DNA of 64,000 nucleotides from Sphingomonas sp. R-74633 (GTDB taxonomy: Bacteria > Pseudomonadota > Alphaproteobacteria > Sphingomonadales > Sphingomonadaceae): contig NZ_JACCFG010000001.1 in assembly GCF_013416555.1 (NCBI RefSeq), forward strand, positions 806,001 through 870,000, in the 5' to 3' direction. Shown piece after piece: positions 55,045 through 63,536 of this stretch (the stretch's first letter is position 1; every line of letters begins with the position of its first letter). The notes under the pieces are model-generated. The model worked only from the letters and a program-made list of their open reading frames with translations, had not been told where the DNA came from and made no database searches. A program made the position numbers and the translations under genes.

Positions 55045-56817
55045 ATGACCAAGTCCCTGCCGATTTCGCACAAGCTGGCCAGCGCCTTCGCGCTGGTGAT
55101 CCTGATCGCCGCCGCGATCATGACCTTCGTCTATGTCACGTCCGCGGAAGTGGGCAGCCTGACCGAAGCGAACGGCAAGATCGACGAGGAACAGGCGCTC
55201 GCATCCGAGATCGAGAATTCGCTGCTCGCCGCCGTCGCCAATCTGCGCGGCTATACGATGAGCAACGATCCCGCCGACGCCGCCGCCTTCCAGCGCAGCA
55301 TCGCGCAGTTCGACAAGGCGGCGACGGCGCTGGGTCCGTTGCTCAAGGATCCCAAGGACCAGGCGCTGCTCAATTCCACCGTGGTGGGCGTCGGCAAGTG
55401 GCGCACCGAGACGGTGGCACCTTTGCTTGCCCATATGTCGGCCTCCGAGGCCGCACGGGCGCGCGAGCTTCTGCAGGACGAGCACGCCTCGGCAGGGGTG
55501 CGCACGCTGGCGCAGGGCGCCGAGGCACTGCGCGAAGAGAAATACAAGGATGTCCAGGCGAGCCTGGCCGAGATCGACACCGCGAGCCGCGAGGAAGAGC
55601 GTTCGATCGTGCTCGGCGGGCTCGCGCTCGTCGTTGCCGCAGGCGCACTGTGGCTGCTGCTGCGCAAGCTGCTCGGTTCGCCCATCGTTTCGATGACGGG
55701 GATCATGAAGCGGCTCGCCGGGGGCGACAACCGCGTCGAGGTGCCCGATGCCGAGCGCAAGGACGAGATCGGCGACATGGCGCGCGCGCTGCTGATCTTC
55801 CGCGACGCCGCGATCGCCAAGGAAGCCGCCGACGCGGCCAAGGCCGTGGCGGACGCCGAGCAGCGCCGTGTGGTCGAAACGCTGACCGAAGGGCTCGGCA
55901 AGCTCTCCGAAGGCGACCTGACCGCGCATATCGGCGGCGACTTCCCGGCAAGCTACGCGGTGGTGAAGTCCAATTTCAACGACGCGCTGGGCAATCTGCG
56001 CGGACTGATCGGCGCGGTGCGCGACAGTGCCGAGGCGATCCGTTCGGGCGCGGGCGAGATCGCCGATGCCTCGGAGAACCTCGCCGAGCGCACCCAGAGC
56101 AATGCGGCGAGCCTCGAGGAGACCAACGCGGCGATCAACCAGGTCGACAACCGCCTGCGCGTGAGCAGCGAGGCTGCGACGCGGACCGTCGCGCGCGCCA
56201 GCGAGGCGATCGGCACGGTCAATGGCGGCCGCGAAGTCACCGATGAGGCCGTGCAGGCGATGGGCCGCGTCAGCGAGAGCGCCAAGGGTATCGACAGCGT
56301 GATCGAGGGGCTCGACAAGATCGCCTTCCAGACGCGCGTGCTGGCGATGAACGCCGCCGTCGAAGCCGGCCGCGCCGGCGAGGCGGGCAGGGGCTTCGCA
56401 GTGGTGGCGGACCTCGTCTCCGCGCTCGCCATGCGTGCCGAGGAAGAGGCCAAGCGCGCCCGTGACCAGCTGACCGTAACCCAGACCGACATCCACGCCG
56501 CAGTCGCCGCGGTGGAGCGCGTCGACGGCGCACTGGCCGGGATCTGCGACGGCGTCGGCGAAGTCCATGCGCTGGTTGACGGCATGGCGGCGGACAATGC
56601 CGTGCAGGCCAGCGCGATCGCCGAGATCAACGGCGCGATCGGCTCGATGGACCGCACCACGCAGCAGAACGCCGCGATGGTCGAGGAGACCTCCGCCGCG
56701 TCGCGCTCGCTGTCGAACGAAGTGACTCAGCTTGCAGCCCAGGCAGCTCGGTTCCGGGTGGATAGTGCGGCCCCGGCCCGCGGCACGGCGCCGCGCAGCC
56801 TGGCGATGATGCACTAA
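55045..56817 (+). CDS. Methyl-accepting chemotaxis protein
   Basis: A 590-residue chemoreceptor. Transmembrane helices are at about 12-32 and 190-208, with a small four-helix-type periplasmic domain between. A HAMP-like region follows (MKRLAGGDNRVEVPDAERKDEIGDMA), then the long cytoplasmic hairpin. The signalling tip has QTRVLAMNAAVEAGRAGEAGRGFAVVADLVS: Leu457 replaces the Glu usually seen in VADEVR. No CheB/CheR C-terminal pentapeptide is visible. It stands alone; no che genes are in the window. Confidence 0.9.
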   Translation: MTKSLPISHKLASAFALVILIAAAIMTFVYVTSAEVGSLTEANGKIDEEQALASEIENSLLAAVANLRGYTMSNDPADAAAFQRSIAQFDKAATALGPLLKDPKDQALLNSTVVGVGKWRTETVAPLLAHMSASEAARARELLQDEHASAGVRTLAQGAEALREEKYKDVQASLAEIDTASREEERSIVLGGLALVVAAGALWLLLRKLLGSPIVSMTGIMKRLAGGDNRVEVPDAERKDEIGDMARALLIFRDAAIAKEAADAAKAVADAEQRRVVETLTEGLGKLSEGDLTAHIGGDFPASYAVVKSNFNDALGNLRGLIGAVRDSAEAIRSGAGEIADASENLAERTQSNAASLEETNAAINQVDNRLRVSSEAATRTVARASEAIGTVNGGREVTDEAVQAMGRVSESAKGIDSVIEGLDKIAFQTRVLAMNAAVEAGRAGEAGRGFAVVADLVSALAMRAEEEAKRARDQLTVTQTDIHAAVAAVERVDGALAGICDGVGEVHALVDGMAADNAVQASAIAEINGAIGSMDRTTQQNAAMVEETSAASRSLSNEVTQLAAQAARFRVDSAAPARGTAPRSLAMMH

Positions 56818-56821
56818 AGGT

Positions 56822-57886
56822 TTAGCGCCGGGGCAGCGGCCTCGGCGGAACGCCTTCGCGGGTGATCCGCACCGGCGCGATGCTGCCGTCCTCGCGGAAG
56901 ACCATCGGTTCGAGCGCCAGCTGGCGGTGATTGCCGTCGGTGTCGCCTAGCGGGCGGCGATGGTAGCAGATGTACCAGTCGTCGGTGCCGGGGATGTTGA
57001 TTACCGAATTATGACCGGCACCGCGCGCGATGTGCGCATCCTGCTGGAGCACCACGCCGCGGGGGGTAAATGGGCCGATCGGCGAGGGGCCGGTGGCATA
57101 GGCGACGCGGTAATCCGGGCCGGTCCATTCGCCTTCGGACCACATCAGGTAATAAATGCCCCTGCGTTTCAGCATGTATGGTCCCTCGACATAGTCGGGC
57201 GAGGGCGTGATCGACTTGAAAGTCGTGCCGTCGGCATGGGGCAGCAGGCGGGTCAGGCTGTCGTCGAGGCGGACGACATTGCAGTGCTGCCAGCCGCCAT
57301 AATAGAGATAGATCGACCCGTCGTCGTCCTTGAACGCCATCTGGTCGATTGGCTGGGCGCCATTCACGATCTGCCCGATCAGCGGCTTGCCGATCGCATC
57401 GCGGAACGGGCCACCCGGATGGTCGCTCACCGCCACCCCGATGCCGCCCAACTGGTTGTCATTCTTGATGTCGTTGGCGCCGAAGAACAGGAAATAGCGG
57501 CCCTTGTGGTGGATCGCCGAGGGTGCCCACATTGCATAGGCGGCCCAGGTGACGTGCTCGACATCGAGAATGCGCGGATGGCGGGTCCAGTGGACCAGGT
57601 CGGGCGAAGAGAAGGCATCGAGCTGGGTCTGGTGCAGAAACGGCGCCCAGATCTTCGGGTTGCGGCGCTGCTCGATCTGCGCGGGCGTGAAGCGCTCCCC
57701 GGGCAGCGGGCCGGAGCCGTCGGCCGAGAGCGTCGGGTAGACCCAGTAGCGCCCGTCGAAGATGTGGATTTCGGGATCGGCATACCAGCCGGGAATGATC
57801 GGGTTCTCCGCCCGGGCGGCGAGCGGCAGGCCGCCAAAACCCAGCACTGCGGCGCTTCCCAGAAACCGGCGGCGATCCATGGTCAT
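56822..57886 (-). CDS. Glycoside hydrolase family 43-like enzyme
   Basis: A 354-residue five-bladed beta-propeller protein with a twin-arginine-type signal (MDRRRFLGSAAVLGFGG). The catalytic region begins IIPGWYADPEIHIFDGRYWVY with the likely base Asp; DYVEGPYMLKRRGIYYLMWS carries the likely acid Glu. Such enzymes cleave arabinan, xylan or related polymers. Secreted by the Tat route. It ends just past the chemoreceptor and precedes the MFS gene on the same strand by 5 bases. Confidence 0.91.
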   Translation of the reverse strand: MTMDRRRFLGSAAVLGFGGLPLAARAENPIIPGWYADPEIHIFDGRYWVYPTLSADGSGPLPGERFTPAQIEQRRNPKIWAPFLHQTQLDAFSSPDLVHWTRHPRILDVEHVTWAAYAMWAPSAIHHKGRYFLFFGANDIKNDNQLGGIGVAVSDHPGGPFRDAIGKPLIGQIVNGAQPIDQMAFKDDDGSIYLYYGGWQHCNVVRLDDSLTRLLPHADGTTFKSITPSPDYVEGPYMLKRRGIYYLMWSEGEWTGPDYRVAYATGPSPIGPFTPRGVVLQQDAHIARGAGHNSVINIPGTDDWYICYHRRPLGDTDGNHRQLALEPMVFREDGSIAPVRITREGVPPRPLPRR

Positions 57887-57891
57887 GCCCT

Positions 57892-59082
57892 TTACTTGCC
57901 GATCACACTCTTGCGGTCAAACAGCGCGAACACCGCCAGGCACAGCGCGCCGATCCCGGCACCGATCAGCGACGTGAGCGGCCAGCCGCCCGCCTCGTAG
58001 CTCGCCGTGCCGACCAGCGAGCCGAGCGCGCCGATGACGAACATGATCGTCATGTAGATCGCGTTGATCCGGCCGCGGGCATGCGGATCGAGGCCGAAGA
58101 TGATCCGCTGGCCCGAGATCTGGTTGAGCTGCACGGCGGCGTCAATCAGCACCGCGGTTACCGCGAAGGCGATCACGCTGCCCAGCGCGACGACCCAGTC
58201 CGCCGCGAGGAAGGACAGGCCGAGCAGTGCAAGCGCACAAGCAGTCGTGAGCTTGACCTTCCCCTTGTCGGCGAGGTGCCCGGCGATCGGTGCGGCCAGC
58301 GCGCCGCCCGCGCCGGCCAGCGCGAACAGCGCGACGCCGCCATGGCCGAGATGGAAACGGTGGATCAGCACGAGCGGCGCGACGGTCCAGAACAGATTGA
58401 ACGCGAGGAACAGCAGCGACTGGTAGAAGGCACGCAGGCGAAGCTGGCCATGGTCGCGGAGCAACTGGAGCAGCGAGGCGAGGATCGCGCCGTAATGCAG
58501 GCCGGCCTTGGGCTGGCGGTGCGGCAGCCATAGCCAGAGCGCCGCGCCGGTCGCAGCCAGGATTCCGGCTGAGACGAGGAATACTGCCCGCCACCCGGCG
58601 ATCTCCGCGACGAAGCTGGCGAAGGGGCGCGACAGCATGATGCCGGTCAGCAATCCGCTCATCACCAGGCCGATCGTGCGGCCCTGGCGCTTCTCGGAAG
58701 AGAGATGCGAGGCCATCGGCACCAGGATCTGGGCGCCGACCGAGCACACGCCGGTGAGCAGCGAAGCGGCGAGGAAGATCTCGGGCCCGCGCGCGAAGGC
58801 GATGCCGAGACAGCCGAGGATCGCGCCGCCGGTGGCGAGCAGGATCAGCCGCTTGTTCTCGTAGAGATCGGACAGCGGCACGATCAGGGCCAGGCCAACG
58901 CCATAGCCGAGTTGGGTGAGCGTCACGATTGCGCCGGCAATCCAGGGCGACAGGCCGATGTCCGGCCCGATGCTGTCGATCAGTGTCTGCGCATAATAGA
59001 GATTGGCGACCATCAGCCCGCAGGCGACGGCCATCAACAGGGTAAGGCCGGGGCCGAGATCATGCGTGTCGGAACTGCTCAT
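57892..59082 (-). CDS. MFS transporter
   Basis: A 396-residue 12-helix major-facilitator protein. ATG 59082 has AGGAG upstream; a longer frame to 59418 is not supported. PLSDLYENKRLIL is the motif A region, and VAVCGLMVANLYYAQT-type first helix resembles drug-efflux or sugar exporters. Close spacing to the GH43 gene suggests co-transcription. Substrate unknown. Confidence 0.88.
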   Translation of the reverse strand: MSSSDTHDLGPGLTLLMAVACGLMVANLYYAQTLIDSIGPDIGLSPWIAGAIVTLTQLGYGVGLALIVPLSDLYENKRLILLATGGAILGCLGIAFARGPEIFLAASLLTGVCSVGAQILVPMASHLSSEKRQGRTIGLVMSGLLTGIMLSRPFASFVAEIAGWRAVFLVSAGILAATGAALWLWLPHRQPKAGLHYGAILASLLQLLRDHGQLRLRAFYQSLLFLAFNLFWTVAPLVLIHRFHLGHGGVALFALAGAGGALAAPIAGHLADKGKVKLTTACALALLGLSFLAADWVVALGSVIAFAVTAVLIDAAVQLNQISGQRIIFGLDPHARGRINAIYMTIMFVIGALGSLVGTASYEAGGWPLTSLIGAGIGALCLAVFALFDRKSVIGK

Positions 59083-59211
59083 CGCGCTCCTCAAGCGCTG
59101 CGGTGCAGCAAAGGCAACCCCAAATGGGTGATACGGCAGCGTTGTCAGCCTTTCCGCCTGCGAAACAGGTCGATAGGGGCCATGCAGCACTACACGAATC
59201 AGGGGACAAAA

Positions 59212-60126
59212 ATGTCGATCACCCCGGCCGTCAAAGCCATTCTCGCAAACTATGAGTCCGACAATCCCGGCGTGAAGGCCAACCTTGCGCGCATCCTGAT
59301 GCAGGGCAGGCTGGGCGGCACGGGGAAGCTGATCATTCTGCCGGTGGACCAGGGATTCGAACATGGCCCGGCGCGCAGCTTTGCAGTGAACCCGGATGCC
59401 TATGATCCCCATTATCACTATCAGCTGGCGATCGACGCGGGCCTGAGCGCCTATGCCGCACCGATCGGCATGATCGAGGCCGGAGCCGACACCTTTGCCG
59501 GCCAGATTCCGACGATCCTCAAGTGCAACAGCTCGAACAGCTGGGCGACCAGCGCCAACCAGGCAGTGACCGCCGGCGTCGACGACGCACTACGCCTCGG
59601 CTGCGCGGCGATCGGCTTCACCATCTATCCGGGCTCGGACGACGTGTTCGAGATGATGGAGGAGATCAAGGAGCTCTCGGCCCAGGCCAAGTCGGTCGGC
59701 ATCGCCACCGTGCTCTGGTCGTACCCGCGCGGCGGCAAGCTGCCCAAGTCGGGCGAGCTGGCGCTCGACGTCGGCGCTTACGCCGCGCACATGGCGGCGC
59801 TGCTTGGCGCGCACATCATCAAGGTGAAGCTGCCGAGCGACCATATCGAGCAGGAAGAGGCCAAGAAGGCCTATGAGGGCACCGACTGGTCGGCCCAGTC
59901 GACCCGCGTCGGCCATGTCGTGAAGAGCTGCTTCAACGGCCGCCGCATCGTCGTCTTCTCGGGCGGCGCGGCCAAGGGTGCCGACTCAGTCTACCAGGAC
60001 GCCCGCGACATCCGTGACGGCGGCGGCAATGGCTCGATCATCGGCCGCAACACCTTCCAGCGCCCGCGCGACGAGGCACTGGCGATGCTCGACAAGCTGG
60101 TGCGCATCTACAAGAACGAGGAATAA
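59212..60126 (+). CDS. Class I fructose-bisphosphate aldolase (DhnA/FbaB type)
   Basis: Schiff-base aldolase of 304 residues. LIILPVDQGFEHGPARSFAV near the N terminus, the SSNSWATSANQA region and HIIKVKLPSDH, whose Lys is the probable Schiff-base residue, are typical of the archaeal/DhnA class. The ATG with AGGGGACAAAA upstream is preferred; an ATG at 59182 adds ten residues. Supports glycolysis with tkt-gap-pgk. It heads a run of four tightly packed genes. Confidence 0.92.
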   Translation: MSITPAVKAILANYESDNPGVKANLARILMQGRLGGTGKLIILPVDQGFEHGPARSFAVNPDAYDPHYHYQLAIDAGLSAYAAPIGMIEAGADTFAGQIPTILKCNSSNSWATSANQAVTAGVDDALRLGCAAIGFTIYPGSDDVFEMMEEIKELSAQAKSVGIATVLWSYPRGGKLPKSGELALDVGAYAAHMAALLGAHIIKVKLPSDHIEQEEAKKAYEGTDWSAQSTRVGHVVKSCFNGRRIVVFSGGAAKGADSVYQDARDIRDGGGNGSIIGRNTFQRPRDEALAMLDKLVRIYKNEE

Positions 60127-60133
60127 GCCCTCG

Positions 60134-60613
60134 ATGAACCCAAGCGAACACCCCTATCATCGCAGCCTCGCGCCGATGATGTGGGTGTTCGCCGGGATTG
60201 CCGGGCTGGAACTGGTGATCGTCCATTTCCTGCTGGCCTTGTGGGACTGGCGGGTGGCGCTGGCCGTGACCTTGGTCAGCCTGGCCGGCGTGACCTGGCT
60301 GGTGCGGGCGATCCGGTCCTTCCGCACCATGCCCGTGACCCTCGATAGCGAGCAGGTGGCTTTCCGGGCCGGGCATATCGCCGCGCTCGAAGTGCCGGTC
60401 GCCAGTGTCTCGGCGGTGCGCACCCAATGGGCGGGCCCGGAAGTCAAGCGACGCGACGTGCTTAACCTCGGGCTGATCGCCTATCCCAATGTACTGGTGG
60501 AGCTTTCGGAGCCGGTGCAGCGCCGGCGCCGCGCGATCCGCGCCGTAGCGCACCGCTTCGACGATCCGGCAGCCTTCATTGCGGCGCTCGAAGCGGCTAG
60601 AAGGCCTGCATGA
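60134..60613 (+). CDS. Membrane protein with PH-like C-terminal region, unknown function
   Basis: A 159-residue protein with two transmembrane helices (15-33 and 40-57) and a soluble C-terminal part. It starts seven bases after the aldolase stop and overlaps the next gene (ATGA). I do not recognise the family for certain; short two-helix plus beta-barrel architecture resembles bacterial PH-domain proteins. Confidence 0.78.
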   Translation: MNPSEHPYHRSLAPMMWVFAGIAGLELVIVHFLLALWDWRVALAVTLVSLAGVTWLVRAIRSFRTMPVTLDSEQVAFRAGHIAALEVPVASVSAVRTQWAGPEVKRRDVLNLGLIAYPNVLVELSEPVQRRRRAIRAVAHRFDDPAAFIAALEAARRPA

Positions 60614-61002
60614 CCCTGTCCCGCAGACCCGTGCTGGCCGGCCTCGCGCTCGCGATGCTGGGCGGGCCTGCCTTTGCCGGAGTGTTCCGCATGGAAGAAG
60701 TCGAGCTCTACGGCATGATCGGCAAGATGAAGGCACAGCCCGGCAAGCGCGCCGAACTGGTCGCGCTGCTGACCGCCGGCACCGCCGACATGCCGGGCTG
60801 CCTGGCCTATATCGTCTGTGAGGACCTGAAGGAGCCGGACGTCCTCTGGATCACCGAGATCTGGAAGACGAAGCAATATCACGACGACTCGCTCAAGCTG
60901 CCCGCGGTGCGCGACGCGATCGCCAAGGGGCGACCGCTGATCGCCGGGTTCGAGATGGGCGCCGAGGTGAAGCCGGTGGGCGGCATCGGGATTAAGGGAT
61001 GA
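60610..61002 (+). CDS. Exported antibiotic-biosynthesis-monooxygenase (ABM) domain protein
   Basis: A 130-residue precursor with a probable Tat-like signal (SRRPVLAGLALAMLGGPAFA). The ABM-type alpha-beta barrel follows: GMIGKMKAQPGKRAELVALL, GCLAYIVCEDLKEPDVLWITEIWK. Family members act on quinones or on small oxidised compounds; the substrate here is unknown. The ATG overlaps the preceding stop. Confidence 0.86.
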   Translation: MTLSRRPVLAGLALAMLGGPAFAGVFRMEEVELYGMIGKMKAQPGKRAELVALLTAGTADMPGCLAYIVCEDLKEPDVLWITEIWKTKQYHDDSLKLPAVRDAIAKGRPLIAGFEMGAEVKPVGGIGIKG

Positions 61003-61664
61003 TGCAGGATTGGGCGGCTGTGGACGGCTATATCGTCGATCATCTGCTGGACGAGGATTCCGCGCTCGATGCCGCGCTTGAGGCAAATGCCGCGAACGGT
61101 CTCCCCGCGATCGACGTGTCGGCGGCCCAGGGCAAGATGCTGCAGCTGTTTGCGCGGATGGCGGGGGCGCGGCGGATCCTCGAAGTGGGAACGCTGGGCG
61201 GCTATTCGACGATCTGGCTTGCAGGAGCGCTGCCGGAAGACGGGAAGCTGGTGACGCTCGAGCTGGAGCCGCATCATGCCGAGGTCGCGCGCGCAAATCT
61301 GGCGCAGGCAGGGCTGGCGGATCGTTGCGAGGTGCGCACCGGGCCCGCGGTGGATAACCTGGCGGCGATGATCGGGGCGGGCGAGGCGCCGTTCGACCTG
61401 GTGTTCGTCGATGCCGACAAGCCGAGCAATGTCGCCTATCTGCAGGCCGCCATGCGGCTCACCCGGCCGGGCAGCGTGCTCGTGTTCGACAATGTCGTGC
61501 GTAGCGGCGCAGTGACCGACGCCGCCAGCGCCGATCCCAGCGTGCGTGGCACCCGCGCGCTGTTCGACGCGATCGCCGCCGACCCGCGTATCGACGCCAC
61601 TGCGATCCAGACCGTCGGCGACAAGGGTTGGGACGGGTTCCTGCTGGCCATCGTCGGCGCTTGA
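60999..61664 (+). CDS. SAM-dependent O-methyltransferase (family 3 / COMT-like)
   Basis: A 221-residue methyltransferase. SAM-binding motif RILEVGTLGGYSTIWLA, metal/substrate motifs DLVFVDADK and VFDNVVRSG are typical of the cation-dependent catechol- or caffeoyl-CoA-type group. ATG overlaps the ABM gene stop. The substrate is unknown; the run with an ABM protein may point to quinone or phenol modification. Confidence 0.92.
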   Translation: MMQDWAAVDGYIVDHLLDEDSALDAALEANAANGLPAIDVSAAQGKMLQLFARMAGARRILEVGTLGGYSTIWLAGALPEDGKLVTLELEPHHAEVARANLAQAGLADRCEVRTGPAVDNLAAMIGAGEAPFDLVFVDADKPSNVAYLQAAMRLTRPGSVLVFDNVVRSGAVTDAASADPSVRGTRALFDAIAADPRIDATAIQTVGDKGWDGFLLAIVGA

Positions 61665-61713
61665 ATTTCCCCGACGCTCGCGCGCAGGATGCGTGCAAAG
61701 AGGGGGGATCATC

Positions 61714-62748
61714 ATGAAACGCTATTTGCTGGCGGCATTGCTGCCGTGCGCGCTCGCGCTGCCCGTACATGCCCAGACCACGCCCAAGGAACGCCCGGCC
61801 ACCGAGAAGCTCGCCCCGGAAGATTCCGAGATGAAGGCGGTGCAGACCGAAATGGCCGCCTATGGCGCCTGGCTCGTTCGGCTCGACGCGGCGAACCAGG
61901 AGGCGACGAATGAGCTCCAGAATATCCAGTCCGAATGGCGCGCGGCGGCCAAGGCTCCAGCGGCGCAAGCCGTAGCGCGGTTCCGTCCGGTCGTCGCGCG
62001 GGCAAAGGTCAAGGTGGCGGAGGCGCGCCTGCGCGTACGGGCACTCGATACGCCGGCCTTCCCGGCGCTGGATCTCGACGCTGACTCATCAACCCCCGCG
62101 CTCGTCGCGCAGGTGCTCAAGCTCTACGACCGGATCGACATGCTGCTCGACAGCTTCGGCCCGATGCTGACCGCAATGGCGCGCAACGATGCACAGGCGA
62201 CGATCTCCGCGGCGTCGCAGATGCTCGACGCCGCGCAGTTGCTGCTCGATACCCAGGCGATCCTGATCAACGCGGGGCTGGCCACCGCCGACCGCGAGAT
62301 GGGCTCCTATCAGGTCGGCCTGCTGCAGGTGCGCATCTTCCAGGCGGCGAGCCGCTCGATGGGCGCCGCCAAGCTGGCGATGGTGGGCAAGCAGGATCCG
62401 GGGCTGGCGAGGGACCTCGAGCGCTTCGCCACCGAGATCGATGCCGCGTCCCGGGAAGGCAAAGCGGTGATGACCGCAAAGTTGGCCCAATGGGATGTGC
62501 TGACCAAGACCGGCGACAGCGACGCGGTTCAGGTGTTGCGCCGGACCAGCGCGGTGCTGCGCGTCGATCTGAAGCTGTTCGATGCGACGCCGGCCTATAC
62601 CGCAGTGTTGCGCGCAACCGCTGCCCATGCGCGCGCGGGCCGCCTGGCAATCGGCGACATCAGCGCTGTATCGCGGGCGTTCGGCGAGATCCGCAACCTG
62701 ATCAACGAGATCAGCACGCAGGAGAATGCGGCGATGGCGGGGAGCTAA
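61714..62748 (+). CDS. Exported helical protein, unknown function
   Basis: A 344-residue precursor with a clear signal peptide (MKRYLLAALLPCALALPVHAQ). The mature protein is almost all helix with heptad-like charge patterns and few aromatic residues. I do not recognise a family. The ATG follows AGGGGGG. It has 49 bases to the methyltransferase and 39 to thiE. Confidence 0.8.
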   Translation: MKRYLLAALLPCALALPVHAQTTPKERPATEKLAPEDSEMKAVQTEMAAYGAWLVRLDAANQEATNELQNIQSEWRAAAKAPAAQAVARFRPVVARAKVKVAEARLRVRALDTPAFPALDLDADSSTPALVAQVLKLYDRIDMLLDSFGPMLTAMARNDAQATISAASQMLDAAQLLLDTQAILINAGLATADREMGSYQVGLLQVRIFQAASRSMGAAKLAMVGKQDPGLARDLERFATEIDAASREGKAVMTAKLAQWDVLTKTGDSDAVQVLRRTSAVLRVDLKLFDATPAYTAVLRATAAHARAGRLAIGDISAVSRAFGEIRNLINEISTQENAAMAGS

Positions 62749-62787
62749 GCGCTTGACCGCGAGGCTGTGCGGGGAGATGGCGGCGGG

Positions 62788-63474
62788 ATGACCGAGTTTG
62801 ATGAAGACGGCCTGCCGCCGCTCGACCCCAATTTCGCCGACCAGTTCGTGCGCGATGTCCGCCGTCCGGCGTGCCAGCTCTATCTGATCTCGCCGCTCGA
62901 CGTGAGTGGGGCGTTCCCGGAGCGGCTGAAGCGCGCGCTTGGCGCCGGGCCCGTGGCGGCGTTCCAGCTGCGGGTGAAGGGCGTCGATCAGCATGAAGCG
63001 GCGCGTCTTGGCGAACCGCTGCGCCGGATCTGCGCCGATGCGGACGTCGCGTTCATCGTCAACGACGATGTCAGCCTGGCAAAGCGACTGGATGCCGACG
63101 GTGTGCATCTGGGGCAGGATGACGGCGATCCGCGCGAGGCGCGCTCGGTGCTCGGCCCCCAGGTACAGATCGGCGTGACCTGCCACGACAGCCGCCATCT
63201 CGCGATGGAAGCGGGTGAGGCGGGCGCGGACTATGTCGCGTTCGGCGCCTTCTACCCGACGACGACCAAGGAGACCCGGCACCATCCCGATCCGTCGATC
63301 CTGAGCTGGTGGTCGACGATGTTCGAGCTGCCTTCGGTCGCGATCGGCGGGATCACGCCGGCCAACGCGGCGCCGCTGGTCAAGGCGGGGGCGGATTTCC
63401 TCGCGGTGTCCAACGCCGTGTGGGGCGGGGATGAAGAAGCGGCGGTCAAGGCGTTCGCGCAAATCCTGATCTGA
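62788..63474 (+). CDS. thiE: Thiamine phosphate synthase
   Basis: Joins the pyrimidine (HMP-PP) and thiazole phosphate to form thiamine phosphate; 228 residues, TIM barrel. Motifs are QLYLISPLDV, FQLRVKGVDQ, VNDDVSLAKRLDADGVHLGQ and the C-terminal FAIGGITPANA-type loop. An N-terminal extension of about 35 residues is present. No TPP riboswitch is seen in the short upstream gap. Confidence 0.94.
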   Translation: MTEFDEDGLPPLDPNFADQFVRDVRRPACQLYLISPLDVSGAFPERLKRALGAGPVAAFQLRVKGVDQHEAARLGEPLRRICADADVAFIVNDDVSLAKRLDADGVHLGQDDGDPREARSVLGPQVQIGVTCHDSRHLAMEAGEAGADYVAFGAFYPTTTKETRHHPDPSILSWWSTMFELPSVAIGGITPANAAPLVKAGADFLAVSNAVWGGDEEAAVKAFAQILI

Positions 63475-63536
63475 CGAAACCCGTACCGGTTCCAGCCGTT
63501 GTCCTTGCGGAACATCATCGGCAGGAGCTTGATTTG

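Noticed and set aside
54988..56814. 608-codon minus-strand frame
   Set aside because: Opposite the chemoreceptor; no domain.
62749..62787. TPP riboswitch before thiE
   Set aside because: Only 39 bases are available and no thi-box sequence is seen.
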